Shown here piece by piece: positions 11,916-23,747 of a stretch of 64,000 bases of DNA. Made by a program: the position numbers and the translations under genes. The DNA is from Sesamum alatum (taxonomy: Eukaryota > Streptophyta > Magnoliopsida > Lamiales > Pedaliaceae). Location of the stretch: the NCBI GenBank assembly GCA_034509735.1, contig JACGWO010000003.1:34804466-34868465 (forward strand). The letters run 5' to 3'. Below the pieces are notes generated by a model. The model was not told where the DNA came from. It worked only from the letters and a program-made list of their open reading frames with translations, and did no database searches. Positions within the stretch are counted from its first letter, which is position 1. Each line of letters starts with the position of its first letter.

Positions 11916-12977
11916 ATGGAGAAGGACTGTGGATTTGGGTTTCATCAGCATTCTATGCGTCCGCTGTCACCTAATCTGAATTCCTTGGGTTTTGGTATTA
12001 ACTCCGGCCATCTGAACGCCGACCCTGTTTGTACGAACCCATACTCGGTTGAGGATTCTACATTAAGAACTATTCCCTCGTTTCCAGTTTCTGGGTTGCA
12101 ACAGCTGAAGGCAAGTCAACCAAATGACTCAGAAAATTGGCTTTACCGTATGCCTCATTTCCGTCAGGCCTTTGCTCCTGCATTGAACTCTGCATTCCAA
12201 GGGAAATTGCCTGCCGGTCCATTCAGTTTCGGACAAGAGAAAAGTCCTACAATCGGCGCTGCACCTGGTCAGAAGAGATTTCTTGTATTTGATCAATCTG
12301 GTGACAAAACAACCTTAATATATAGTTCTGGGGTTCAGACTCCTGTACAACATGGAGCTCGTTGGGTGCCAAATCCTCTTACCACTTATCATTCGAATAA
12401 GGAAGAGCCTAGGAGTAGTATCTATCCTTTGAGGTCGAGCGTGAAGGATGAAAGTATAGAAGATAACTCAAGAGATGTTACTGAAGATGAAATGCATGAA
12501 AACACGGAAGAACTGGATGCTCTTCTCTGCTCCGATAACGACACTGATGTTTCGGAGAACGATGAAGAAACGAGCACCGGTCATTCGCCTAGTACAATGA
12601 CTGACAACGGCATACAGGATCTGGTTGAGGAGACAGGTGAAGAAGTTGATAGTTTTCTTGGGCCAACCAAACGGCAGAAACTTTTAGATGGATGCTACGG
12701 TGCACCATCTAAAACGAAACCCTCCGCACGCTATGCTTTGGAGGATGACGCGGAGTCCAGTTGCGGCAACAGGAATAAGCAGCGTAAGGAAGAATTAGGT
12801 TCGTCTTCTGGTTGCAAAAGATCAAGAAAAGAGAAAATATGTGAGACCATCAGCATTCTGCAAAGCATAATTCCTAGTGGGAAGGGGAAAGATGCTATTG
12901 TTGTTATCGACGAAGCTATTCATTACTTGAGATCCTTGAAGGTCAAAGCTAAGGCTCTCAGGCTCGACTCTCTTTGA
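11916..12977 (+). CDS. SAC51: SAC51/SACL-type atypical bHLH transcription factor
   Basis: A single uninterrupted exon encodes 353 residues. The N-terminus (MEKDCGFGFHQHSMRP) and the central block QKRFLVFDQSGDKTTLIYSS are typical of SAC51/bHLH142-145-type proteins. An acidic Ser/Asp/Glu region follows (about residues 180-230). The bHLH lies at the extreme C-terminus (about 297-353): CKRSRKEKICETISILQSIIP, a GKGKD loop, then AIVVIDEAIHYLRSLKVKAKAL. The basic region is short and lacks the His-Glu-Arg set used for E-box contact, so dimerisation may matter more than direct DNA binding. In Arabidopsis these proteins mediate the thermospermine response by forming dimers that oppose auxin-driven xylem differentiation. 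The 5' leader carries the conserved uORF that controls translation. Which SACL paralogue this is I cannot say. Confidence 0.92.
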   Translation: MEKDCGFGFHQHSMRPLSPNLNSLGFGINSGHLNADPVCTNPYSVEDSTLRTIPSFPVSGLQQLKASQPNDSENWLYRMPHFRQAFAPALNSAFQGKLPAGPFSFGQEKSPTIGAAPGQKRFLVFDQSGDKTTLIYSSGVQTPVQHGARWVPNPLTTYHSNKEEPRSSIYPLRSSVKDESIEDNSRDVTEDEMHENTEELDALLCSDNDTDVSENDEETSTGHSPSTMTDNGIQDLVEETGEEVDSFLGPTKRQKLLDGCYGAPSKTKPSARYALEDDAESSCGNRNKQRKEELGSSSGCKRSRKEKICETISILQSIIPSGKGKDAIVVIDEAIHYLRSLKVKAKALRLDSL

Positions 12978-13700
12978 ATTTCTATATTCCTGTAACTTCT
13001 CCAATAACAGTAGTATGGTATAAAGACTTCCATTGTAAAATAGGTGGGATCTGAAAATTCCATCGAGAAGCAGCCTGAACTCCTCTTCGAAGTCTTTCTG
13101 CGACGAGATTGAATTGGAACCAGCAGCCTTTGTTTGCAAATTCCGTTAACATCTCTATCTGTTTAGAGAGATAATGAAGATGCTCAGACAAAAGTAACAT
13201 ACAAAATGCCCGTTCGATTTGCTTAAGCCATGTGATTTCCCACTTCTTACAGCCTTGTCACATTACATCCAGTCGAGCTTCTGTCGCATTCTATGGAGGA
13301 TACTGGTATGGTTACTTGTCCTGTTTCTCTTGCATCTTTCTTGAACCGGCGGATGCCACAGGGCGTTCAGACGTGTAAACAATCATGCTATGATCAATTA
13401 ACGGAAGAAGCTTTAGGATTTGCTGTAATGATCAGACGGATCGACCAATAGTCGTTGATGATTCTGTAGTTTGGCGTGTGCTGGCAGGTGTGAGAATACT
13501 GCATCTGTAACACTCGACTTTAGTTCAAATTGGGGATGTAAATTAGGTCTCACATTTGGCGCAGCTGTTGTTGTTTTATACCCATGTCTGAATGCAGCGT
13601 GCTTGCTTGTGACTGTGTTTCTGCCCTGTTTTAATGTTAGCGTGCTTGTGATTGTATTCCTACAACATTTATGAGATGTCCGTTTTCCACTTTTAAATCC
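12978..13700 (+). other. probable 3' UTR of the SAC51-like gene
   Basis: Mixed-composition DNA, less AT-rich than the flanking intergenic sequence, follows the stop codon. No clear poly(A) signal was chosen. The open frames here (for example 13413-13757 minus) have no recognisable domain. Confidence 0.4.
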
Positions 13701-14729
13701 TTGGCTTTTCTGCTCTGCTGCTACAATGTCTATAATCCAATGACAATGGGACCACAATCTCTCTCTACATACGTATAGAAAATTCCTATTCGATTTAAGT
13801 TTGATCGAACTAAATTAATTACAGAACAAATATGATACATTTAACATGTGAATGGTCACTTTTTTTTTTTAAAAAAAATTTGTACATCAATCACACGATA
13901 AGTGTATTGCTGTTGTCGTATAATTGATTCAGACTCGACGAGACTTGATTTGGATTAAAATTTTCCATTATGTATCTCTTCATGAGATCCCTCTTATATT
14001 TTATGATCCAGCATTAGATCCTAGGGGCGTTTGATCCCATGTTATCAGGATTTCCATGTTAGTCGTCATTTATACGTATGTATGTACACATCTATACATA
14101 TATACGTATGTATTTGATCAAAATGTACTTGAAATAACTATATTAGCACCATGCATTGCATGCATGTCTTAACATTCTCGTACATTATTACTCAGATTGG
14201 ATTTTTTATTCTAAACTTTATTGCGTTTTCTACTCCATTTAACATATACATCTCACGTGAATAAAATTTTTCTCTAGAAAAAATACATGGTGTTATCTTT
14301 ATACACGTGGTGTGTGTATATTGAATAGAATAAAAAATGCAACATGATTTAAAATAGAAAATTCAATCCAACTAATTTGTCTGTACTATAGTACTAATAA
14401 ATAAAGTATGAGCACCTTAAAAATAGTCTAAACCGTCAAAATGAAACTGAATCCAACTGTTTTTTGTGATTTATGTAATAAATTACAATCATAAAATTAA
14501 AGTAATATCGCACTGAAAAACTACAATAAAATCGAACTGCCAAATATATATCATTAAACTTTTTTAGATTAAATATATGCAATAAATTGATAAGCGGACA
14601 CTTCAAAAATGTCCTTTTGTAATTTTTGTTGTTTTTGTTCATATTAAGTTTTTCTCTTTCACTTTTTTTTTTCCTCTTGCAGATTTATTTTGGTATCGAA
14701 TATGTATTAATGTGTTAACTTTTCCTATG
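13701..14729. other. intergenic, AT-rich
   Basis: No gene or bordered repeat recognised. Low-complexity ATACGTATG words occur near 14070-14115. Confidence 0.4.
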
Positions 14730-14738
14730 CTAGATATA

Positions 14739-15459
14739 TGGGTTAAATTTATTTTGACCCCTGTGATATGCGAAAATATCAAAAATCCCCCTATAAAAAA
14801 TTAAATATAAAAAATCACTCATATATTATAAACAATGACTCATTATTGCCCCTGGTCAACCTAAACTTGGTTTTTTTGAGACAATAACTAAAATACCCCC
14901 CCTGATATCAATAAATTACCTATAATATACATATTATTATAATTTATAATCAAAAAATTATTATTAAAAAAATAATAATAAATTCTGCCCCCCTCCTACC
15001 CTCCACCCCACCCCATTCCACCCCACCCATTCCGCCCCCAGCAGAGGGGGGCGGCGACGTCGCCCAGAGGCGGAGGGCGATGCCGTCGCCCTCAACATCT
15101 GGTCCCGGGGCGATGGCGTCGCCCTCTTCTACAGCGGCAGCGGCGATGTCGCTGCTGCCCCCTTCCCCCTTTTTTAATTTAATTTAATTTAATTTAAGTT
15201 ATATGTATAATAATATTTAATAATAATAATTTATTAATATATTCTATATTAGATTAGGCTGGAGAACAAAAGGGCAAAAATATCAAAAAAAGCACTTTTC
15301 AGACCCCCAACCGCGGTTAACGCGCGTGTGCCACCAACATCGGCTTCAGGGGGTTTTTAAAATTTTGTTTTATATCACAGGGGGTGTAATTGATACTTTA
15401 ATTTTCATAAGGGTTTTGTGAACATTTTCAATATCACAGGGGGTCCTTGTATTTTTCGC
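14739..15459. mobile_element. Mutator-like MITE, 721 bp, with a GC-rich core and 9-bp target duplication
   Basis: Imperfect terminal inverted repeats: one end reads TGGGTTAAATTTATTTTGAC then CCCTGTGATA; the other, reversed, reads GCGAAAAATACAAGGACC then CCCTGTGATA. CTAGATATA flanks both sides (14730-14738 and 15460-15468). The interior is strikingly GC-rich (about 14985-15165) with repeated GGCGATGSCGTCGCCCT-like words, unlike the surrounding AT-rich DNA. No open frame of note. Confidence 0.75.
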
Positions 15460-15468
15460 CTAGATATA

Positions 15469-17525
15469 TATCACAAGTTTATGCATTATGCTTACAAACT
15501 ACTAACTATTTATAAACAATTATAGTTTTATTTTAGTTCTTTACTAATATAAATACTTTAACTATTTCTTTATAATTCAAGTTGATTTATAAACCGCAAA
15601 AAGTGTTCGAAATCACATGAAACCACACACTCGATTCTGATCTGTAGAGAGGCAATCTCATTTCTTATTTTATTAAAATCGCACATGACAATTTGTTTTG
15701 GGATTGGTCTTTTTAAAAAAAAAAATGAAACCACACCATGATCATTCTTAATGATTTTTTTTTCAAAAAAAAGAAAGAATATATACAGTATTTACGTAAT
15801 TATATCAATATTTCAATAAATGGAATGCAATTAAACAATACATCGGGTCGTTCAATACATCAATATAATTAATAATTATGAAATAATAAATTATAATAAA
15901 CTCTTGAAATAAATATCCACACATTTGGTGGTACTCGAACCCATAACATCAATCGAACTGGTCTACTGATTACCACCCCTAATAAAATACGTGGCTAGCT
16001 GGATTTATACAATTAGTTATTGCCACCCGTTTTATAGTAATAAAAAAAATGTTTCTCGACTAATTAGGCTTTACTCAGTTGGTATTGTCGGACCTCATAA
16101 ATTGAAAGGTTGTGAGTTTGAGTCGCATATAATGTGTAATAAATTAAAAATCAAAATGATATCTCGAATCAACTTTTTTTTTGTTTTTTGGCGTGATGGC
16201 AACTTACCTAAATCGTGGTCTCATGTTTAATCACGTAGAAACTGCCCCCCAATGTTTGATTCTGTTATTATTTTTGGTTTTCACTTTTCAGTAAAAAATG
16301 TGTATTTTTATTTTTGTGTAGATTTTTATATAAAAATGAGAATATATATTTTTTTATTTAAATAAAATTGATAATGTAATTTTTATTTAATTAGAACTGT
16401 TGGTGATTTTATATTAAAGTATTATGAAAAAAAATATACTATTAATTTATAAAATCAGGCCTCGTTTTCTTAGCCGGGTGGTATAAAAAGGTGATAAACA
16501 AATGTATGATATAAATAGGAATATGTTTTGATATGATATTCTTATCTCTTTCTCACAGTGGGCCGAGTTGGATCAATCCAATTCAGAATTAAATTAACCC
16601 AATAAAAGAATAAGTTGGTTCGATTTTGGTCTTCTTCAGATTGGGCTGGTCCTCTCTATCGATACTTAGGATCGGCTCAGTCCCATGGCCCAGGACCACT
16701 TGGTCCTAGGCCGGGTTTCTTGGGCAATTTTTTTATTTTAATGCATGGTATTGAAGTTGACTATTCTACTAAGTTTGTTGTACTTTTGAAACTCTAAAAA
16801 ATTTTATTTTTATTTTTTTTTAAAATTTTTAGTACATTAATTCATTAATACTCTTTGTTTATTTTTTTCAATTTTTTTAAATCTGTTTTGAATTTGTTAT
16901 TATCCAAGTTTATTATTGTAAGTTTATTAGTAAAATTATATTGTAGTTTAGTATATAATCTTAACTATTTTTTTTCTAGTCATAAATTTTTGTGTGATTT
17001 TAATTTTTATTTATTTATTTTATAAGACAATCATAAATATAAGTAATTGTTCAAAAGAACACCTCAAATTCATACAAAAAAATAAAAAATAAAACAGGCA
17101 TATCATGACTTTGATCTGGGCTTGGTCCGGGCCTCAACCAGGTGATCCATGGGTCGGGCTTGGGTACCCAATTGGGATTTATTTAAAGTCCAAGGCCACT
17201 CTAGAACCGACTATGGATAATAGTGGGCTGGTCATAGGCGGACTTTTTTTGGACTGGTTCGTCTCAATCCTGGATATAAAAATTGGGGTTTTCTAATATT
17301 TTTACAAAATTGCCCAAATATAAGACAAAATCCACGAAAATGGAGAAGTGCAAACTCACATGCCAGACCACCATTATTATTGGTTCAACATATTTGAAGT
17401 TTAGCCCAACTTCAGAGGCATTATAAACATTAATCGATGCATAAATTGAAACGTAATAGGCAAAGAATTTTATCCTTTCCATGTGGGCCTAGACGGCTCA
17501 TTATCCGCCAACATTTTGGTGGATT
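15469..17525. other. intergenic, AT-rich with repeat remnants
   Basis: No gene seen. Two tRNA-like remnants lie near 15915-15985 (minus) and 16060-16135 (plus). The GC-richer patches 16600-16730 and 17105-17280 read GGGCTTGGTCCGGGCC-like and look like parts of a dispersed repeat rather than coding sequence. Confidence 0.4.
16060..16180 (+). mobile_element. tRNA-derived SINE remnant
   Basis: TTACTCAGTTGGTA (box A-like, about 16071) is followed by GGTTGTGAGTTTGAGTC (box B-like, about 16107) and an AT-rich tail ending in a T run. The spacing suits a polymerase III promoter; the arms do not pair as a tRNA. Confidence 0.45.
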
Positions 17526-17542
17526 ATAATCCCAAAATTGTT
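17526..17542. repeat. left target-site duplication of the LINE
   Basis: ATAATCCCAAAATTGTT, repeated exactly at 26611-26627 immediately after the AAT tail of the LINE. The first few bases are ambiguous with the tail, so the certain core is CCCAAAATTGTT. Confidence 0.85.
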
Positions 17543-17979
17543 AAAAATATCAAAATTGGTTTAGTGACATAATTAGGGGATAGAAATTCAGATTTTTCTC
17601 TCTCCACGAGTGCTTCTTCCTCTCTTTCTGAGAGACTTGCGAAGGTTTCAGAAAATTGCAGATCAGGGCCACCATTAAAGAGATGATTCTTTGCTCTTAA
17701 TGGTTTTCCTTTCATTAATCATCATCACTATCATACGCTGGATAATCTCCATAGATTTATTGGGTGTTATGGCGCTATTATTCCCTAATCTTGTTTAAAA
17801 CCTACCCCTTTGTTTTTGGGTCTCAAATTACTTGATTAATCTCTTGATTTGGCTGATTATTTGTTTTTCTGGCTTTCGTATCGATCTCTGCAGGGTATCG
17901 TTGTTTTAAGATCGAGATCTATCTGCTCCTCTACTATCACTAATACACACTGGGCTCCTTCTTAGTACGATCAACGACC

Positions 17980-19830
17980 ATGAAAGATGAGATCTCGAAT
18001 TTGGGGAAGAATCTATCACTATCGAATGAGGAAGTGTGGCTTATTTATAGTGGGTCACCAGCCGGTCGTTGGCCCAGCTGGCAACCCTTTTTTTTTTTTA
18101 AATCATTTTTATTATATTTAATATATAATTATATTAAGTGTTAATATATTTAATAAGATGTATTAAATCTTATTTTATTATTAAAACTAATTATGATTAA
18201 TTTATTCCAATAAGATAATGCTATTACAATTTTAAAATTCTTTATAAATAACTAATAAACTTAAAATTTTACATTAAAAAAATGTAATTACAAAAATTAA
18301 TAATGTCCGCCTGTACCACAATTACGTAATGAAATGGATTGGGCACAAGCTCGTGCACGACAACAAATTCGCAGTCAATCCCGCCGAAACCAAGGTCCTT
18401 CAAGCCAAAGTAACGTCCAAAGGCACGGTCGTAGACGACAAAATAATGTACCAAATACTTGAATACACATTTTTATGTAATTTTTTAGTGTATTATTTTT
18501 AATTCTAAAATTTTATAATCATAATTCTTTAAATTATCATAAAGTCAATTATTTTTTTTAATGAATAATCATAATTAGCTTGAAATAATAAAATAAGATT
18601 TAATTAGCAAATTTTATTAAATATATTAATAATTAAATATAATAAAAAAAATGAATTAAAAAAAAAGGGTCGCCAGTCGCCGGCTGGGCCGCCGACCCAG
18701 CAAAAAGATTAATTTTTAATAGTGGGTCGCCAGCCCAGCTGACGACCCACTATATTTTTGCAACGTTTACTGCTTTTGCGGTAAGCGTGTAATTTTTATT
18801 TTTTTTATAATAAAAATATAAATAAGCCGAGGAAGTGTCGGGTGTGGAGATCCCTCTTGGACTATGGCACACTGATTCACAATTATCGGGTTTCTGTGCA
18901 GTTGGACGCCTCCTCTCACACAAATCCTTCCACTTTGATTCTTTTAGATCAACATTTACTACTGCTTGCAATCCAATTAGGCCTGTGGATATGAAAATGA
19001 TTGATGGCAATCGTGTCTTGTTCCGCTTTGATCATCAAATTGACATGAAGAGGGTGATTGACAATTCTCCATGGGCCTTTGATAGGAACCTACTCGTGAT
19101 TAAGCCGGTGGCCGTGGAAGAGAATCCCATGAAAGTGGACTTAGACTGGTGTGATTTTCACACTCACATCCATGATCTTCCCCTTGGCAAAATGACAAAG
19201 GAAATCGCAAAGTTTATCGGAAATCAGATTGGGCGGTTTATTGATGTGGAATCCGATAACAACAACGGAATATGGGGTTCATCTCTCAGAATTCGAGTCA
19301 GTTTAAACATCACCAAGACTCTTAAAAGAGTTCTCAGAATTCGAACATCTATGGGTGAGGACCAACTTATATCCTTCACATATGAGCAACTACCCAATTT
19401 CTGCTATTTATGTGGCTGCTTGGGGCACTTTGCAAAATATTGTGAATTACAGCTTCAGACTGATTTTGTGGATCTGGGTGAAAACATGCCATATGGTCCG
19501 TGGCTCCGTGCTAATCAACTGCCCAGCATCAGAAACCGACTGCAAGCATCAAACAGAACAAACTCCTCAAATGGACGACACATGCCTTCTTTTTCTATAG
19601 ATCCCACTATGAATCCACGCCCGGAAAACAGAAACACCGTAAAGGTCCTGCAATCTTTGGAAACTTCTTTGATAAAACCTCGGAAAATCATCCCTCCAAG
19701 ACACCCTCACCCCACCACCCATCTCACCAAAGCACTGACACTACTCAGAAACACCCCAGCTAAGCCCACAATGAAAACTCACACCCCAACCTCACACATC
19801 ACAAATCGACACCATCTAATCCCCCACTGA
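17980..19830 (+). pseudogene. LINE ORF1 (gag-like, DUF4283 plus CCHC knuckle), split by a MITE
   Basis: The ATG at 17980 opens a frame that runs to 18037, is interrupted by the MITE and its duplication (18038-18838), and resumes in the same frame at 18839. Without the insertion ORF1 would be one frame of about 350 codons. Downstream, NPIRPVDMKMIDGNRVLFRF and PWAFDRNLLVIKP are typical of the DUF4283 domain of plant LINE ORF1 proteins. CYLCGCLGHFAKYC is a CCHC knuckle. A Pro/His/Thr-rich tail follows. In LINEs this protein coats element RNA. The frame starting at GTG 18835 is only the 3' remainder, not a native start. Confidence 0.85.
18038..18828. mobile_element. Mutator-like MITE, 791 bp, nested in LINE ORF1
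   Basis: Perfect 12-bp ends GGCTTATTTATA...TATAAATAAGCC, flanked by GAGGAAGTGT at 18028-18037 and 18829-18838 (10 bp, Mutator-like). The subterminal regions carry GTGGGTCRCCAGCC-type words in opposite orientations. An interior GC-richer patch (about 18333-18462) reads as a short frame MDWAQARARQQIRSQSRRNQ and stops after 42 residues. It resembles the tail of a host or transposon protein captured by the element, but I cannot name it. Confidence 0.85.
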
Positions 19831-20283
19831 CTACAAACAGCCACAACACTCACCTCCCAAATAACACCTCTCCTCTGTCACTATCCACACCCCCAACCTT
19901 CTCTCCCACACAGTTACTCCTACTCACAAACAACAACTATCCTGATATTCAAGACTCGAGACTTAACCTCACTAACCACATCACCCCCCCGATCCCCACT
20001 TGCCCCCATAACTATATCTGAGCCTCTCCCTTTCCAATTCACAAGCACCACACCAGCCATAAAATAACTTGCCCCAACAGTTTCACGCCTACATATCTCC
20101 ATGCCATCATCATCTTCATCTCGCTGCATATTAACCGTGCCTAGGAAGAGGAAAACATCTGATGCTAATCCCACTTCATTGGATATTATCACCAAAGTTA
20201 CTCGCAGATTGATCGACGAGGACACTTCGGATGACTTTGAGGATATAACGGCGGAGACTGCGGGGCAGTCCCGCCGAGCATTA
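19831..20283 (+). other. LINE inter-ORF region
   Basis: CA-rich sequence reading as Pro/Thr/His/Asn-rich in several broken frames. It probably represents the degenerate low-complexity tail of ORF1 and the spacer before ORF2. Confidence 0.5.
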
Positions 20284-21466
20284 TGATAGCCTTGTCATGG
20301 AACTGTCAGGGGATCGGGGCCCCTTGGACAGTTCAAGCCTTCGAGACATGATTCGATCCCATAACCCCGACTTAGTTTTCCTGATGGAAACTAAGTGTAA
20401 TGCTTGCAGAATTGACTCTATCAAGCGGTTGTTGGATATGCATGGCTTATGTGTTGATTCAATTAGACGCAACGGTGGTTTGTGCTTACTGTGGAATAAG
20501 CATATCAATGTCACAATTCAATCATATTTGTTTCATCACATTGACGCATCAATTCAGTTTAACGATGAATCCCCTATTTGGAGGTTCAGTGGCATTTATG
20601 GCGAACCAGAAGTTGCAACAGAACTCGAACATGGTCACTCTTATCCCATCTTTATTCGCGGTCCTCTCGTCTTTGGCTTTGCATTGGTGATTACAACGAA
20701 ATTTTGGAAAACTCTGAAAAAGAAGGGGGCAATGCACGTGCTCCTTGGCAAATGAGAGCTTTCCGCAATGCACTTGACCTCACTGGTCTCTTTAATATTG
20801 GCTACACTGGTCCTCCATATACCTGGTGCAATCGACATGAAAGCCCGAACACAGTCCGTGCACGTCTTGACAGGGCTTGTGCTAATGAACAGTGGATGAA
20901 GGTATTTCCAATGGCTCAAGTAACTCACTTATCGACTGCATTCTCAGATCATAGCCCAATATTGGTTCGTCTTGACCCAACATAACCTGACCCGATCCCC
21001 AGCAACAAGACATTTAGGTTCGAAGCAGCATGGGCAGGACAAGAGGAATGTGATTCACTTATCCATAGGAGATGGCCAGAAAATAATGAGGGCAGGAGAA
21101 ACGGTCTTTTCCTGTCCAGGTTAGCTAAATGTCGCGCTAACATGAAAGCTTTAAACGCCCGTAGGAGGAAAAATGGTGCTAGAAAATAGATAACAAGGCT
21201 GGAAAAGAGACTGATTTAGATTCGCAGTGGTGACATTAAGGCCGTCTCAAAGTTAGAAGAAAGCAGACTTCTCAAGACTATTGAGGATCTCACATTGCGA
21301 GAAGAGTCTTTCTGGAAACAAAGGGAGAAAAAACACTGGCTCCAGCTGGGTGACAAAAATACGCCATATTTCCATGCAGCAGTTTCAGACCGACGTCGAA
21401 CAAACCACATCAAACGACTTCATGCCAATGATGGAACGGTTATTAAGGATGAAGAAGGGTTAAAAA

Positions 21467-23747
21467 TGTTAGAATAGGTGATCGTCAAGCCAATTTATTG
21501 GCTCTTTGTAAACTATTCTATACGATCTTTTTCAATAATATGTTAATTTAAGAAATGTTCTTTGGCCATATTTCATCATATGCTTTTAACATTATATTTA
21601 TATGAGCATTTGGTTGAAGCCTTTAGATCAATTATGCTACGGGGTTAGCTCACGCATATGATGGCGACCGTGATACCAACCTCTATGGTTTGATCTAAAA
21701 TATTCCAAGTCGATGAATCGGTCGAGACAGGGCATCGGCCATTCTTTAAAGACTTGCATTAAGTGATGCGTTCATATGATGAATGTCGAGTTTCATAGAT
21801 AGAGACGTATGACGTCTGCGCACTTTAGTGGGTGCTTGATAAAGAGTTATCAAGTTCACTGAATTGACTCGCAGGAGTTGTCATATGAAAGCCCTATCTG
21901 GCATGATCGGTATGACTAGAACTCATAGGCTACAATAGTGCACTAACTAGTCCTCAAACTTGAGGTTCCACAGTAACCTTGTGCATAGGACGGGTATGAT
22001 TTGATCATGTACAATGTGGTCTCAGGTTTCATCCTGGATCACTATACGGTCATGTTTCAGACATAGTTGAAGCATGCATGGAGGTTGGTGAGTTCCAAGA
22101 TAGGATCTGTTACTTATCATGAGATGATAACGAACCTCCTATGTTCTCTACACTATGCGTTCCTTGAAGCCCATGGTCATGGCTATTGATCAAATAGGAG
22201 AAAGGGTTTTTCCTATATTGATAAATTGGAAGCATACCTTGAAGAGTTGATACATAGACATCAAAGTCGATAATGGGAATCGGTAACTAATTCCATGCCC
22301 TAGACTTTGATCGAGAGGTTAGTAGCGGAGGGACCGTATCTGCATGGTACGCGTAGCTCACAGGTTCACGCAATAATTCACCTATTCTCTAGTGCCATGG
22401 ACCATTGCTAGATGGCCACCCATGGTGATGGGTACCCTCCAATTAAGGAGTTAATTGAGGGTGATTAATTATGATAAGATCTAATTAATCTAATGCAAGT
22501 AAGTTGCTAATTAAATTGTATATATGATACAGGCCCAGGTCTAGCTGAATAGTGAACCTAAAGGGTCACACACAAATCCATGATGGAATTATTGGAATTA
22601 ATTTGTAGAATTAATTATAATAAATAAATTAATTTAAGGAATTAAATTAATTGATTGAAATGATTTATGAAATCATTTGATGGGAATATTAAATAATATG
22701 ATTATTTAATTTGGAGTTCAAATTCACAAGCATTAATTTGATTAAGTAAGACTTGTGATAGATTAATTAAGATGAATCTATTTGAGTTTGAAACTTAATT
22801 AATTAGATTAATTGATTTGGGCTTATATTTAATTAAGGAACTAAATATCATGGGCTAAATAATTAGTTGGGAATTAATTAAAATTGGACTTAGTCCAATT
22901 GAAAATTAAGATAAAGCCCAAGACCTTAGCCTAAGCCCACAAGACAAGATTCATTGAACATAGACATGAATTGTTTTCATCTTTAGATGAAGAAGAAAAT
23001 ATGAGTCATGCTAAAGCTTGTCTATAAAGAAGACAAGTGTAAAAGAAGAAAATATGAGTCATGCTAAAACTTGTCTATAAAGAAGACAAGTGTAAAAGGA
23101 GAAAAGATGAGTCATGCTAGAACTTGCCTATGAAGAAGACAAGTGTTCTAAGAGCAAGACAAAAGGCCTTGTCTACATTCATTGTAACTAGTGCAAAGGA
23201 ATGCCTATAAAAAGGGGTACAAAGCAAGAGATTAATATACCAATTAATCTCTCTAGTTCTTAGACTTTCTCTCTTTCAAAGCTAGAAAGTCTAGCTTTCA
23301 TTTTAGCCTTGGTCTTATGTTCATTTCTCATCTTCAAAAGAGAAGAATTCCCTTGATTTCTCCATAGATCAATAGTTGATCTACCATAATCCTCCAATAC
23401 CTACTAGCATAGGTTTGAGGGTGATTCCATCATAGGTTGTGTGGACTAATTTTAGAGGGAAGACACATGTGTTCCTACCGTGAACAACAATTAAAGGTGC
23501 TTCCGTTTTAACGTTCCACCAATTTTAAGGTAAGGTTGTTCTTGAGAAAATTGAAGTAACCAACATCAACTGGAGAGCAAGAAAGGTTAGTTTCTCTTAA
23601 CCATTGAATTGACATTCTTTTATGCATGAGATCCACATCGTAATAGCAACGAGACGGGCGACTTGATCGCTAATTATAATATTATTTTGTAATTAAAATC
23701 TTAATTTCCGCTGCGTTTAACGTCTCGGGGCTTATATGAAGCTAACA
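21467..23747 (+). mobile_element. solo LTR, 2281 bp, nested in the LINE
   Basis: Begins TGTTAG and ends CTAACA, a perfect 6-bp inverted terminus with the TG...CA rule. AAAAA flanks both sides (21462-21466 and 23748-23752). There is no internal gag-pol and no second LTR. A TATAAAAA box at 23216 lies about 530 bp before the 3' end, a plausible U3/R promoter, and AATTTCCGCTGCG lies near the end. Orientation is inferred from the TATA box. The length suits a large LTR family; whether copia or gypsy I cannot say. The A-run makes the duplication less informative than a mixed sequence would be. Confidence 0.85.
22989..23155 (+). repeat. three tandem copies of a 53-bp unit inside the solo LTR
   Basis: The word ATGAGTCATGCTA recurs at 23001, 23054 and 23107, exactly 53 bases apart, with TTGYCTATRAAGAAGACAAGTGT following in each. 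Copies 1 and 2 are nearly identical; copy 3 has diverged. Located upstream of the LTR TATA box, so it may be enhancer-like repeats (inference). Confidence 0.85.

Noticed and set aside
16615..17296. Short Gly/Pro-rich frames in the GC-richer patches
   Set aside because: Look like parts of a dispersed non-coding repeat (GGGCTTGGTCCGGGCC-like words); too short and without motifs.
22989..23155. Possible CRISPR-like array (three regularly spaced units)
   Set aside because: The 53-bp units are contiguous tandem repeats without unique spacers, inside a plant LTR.
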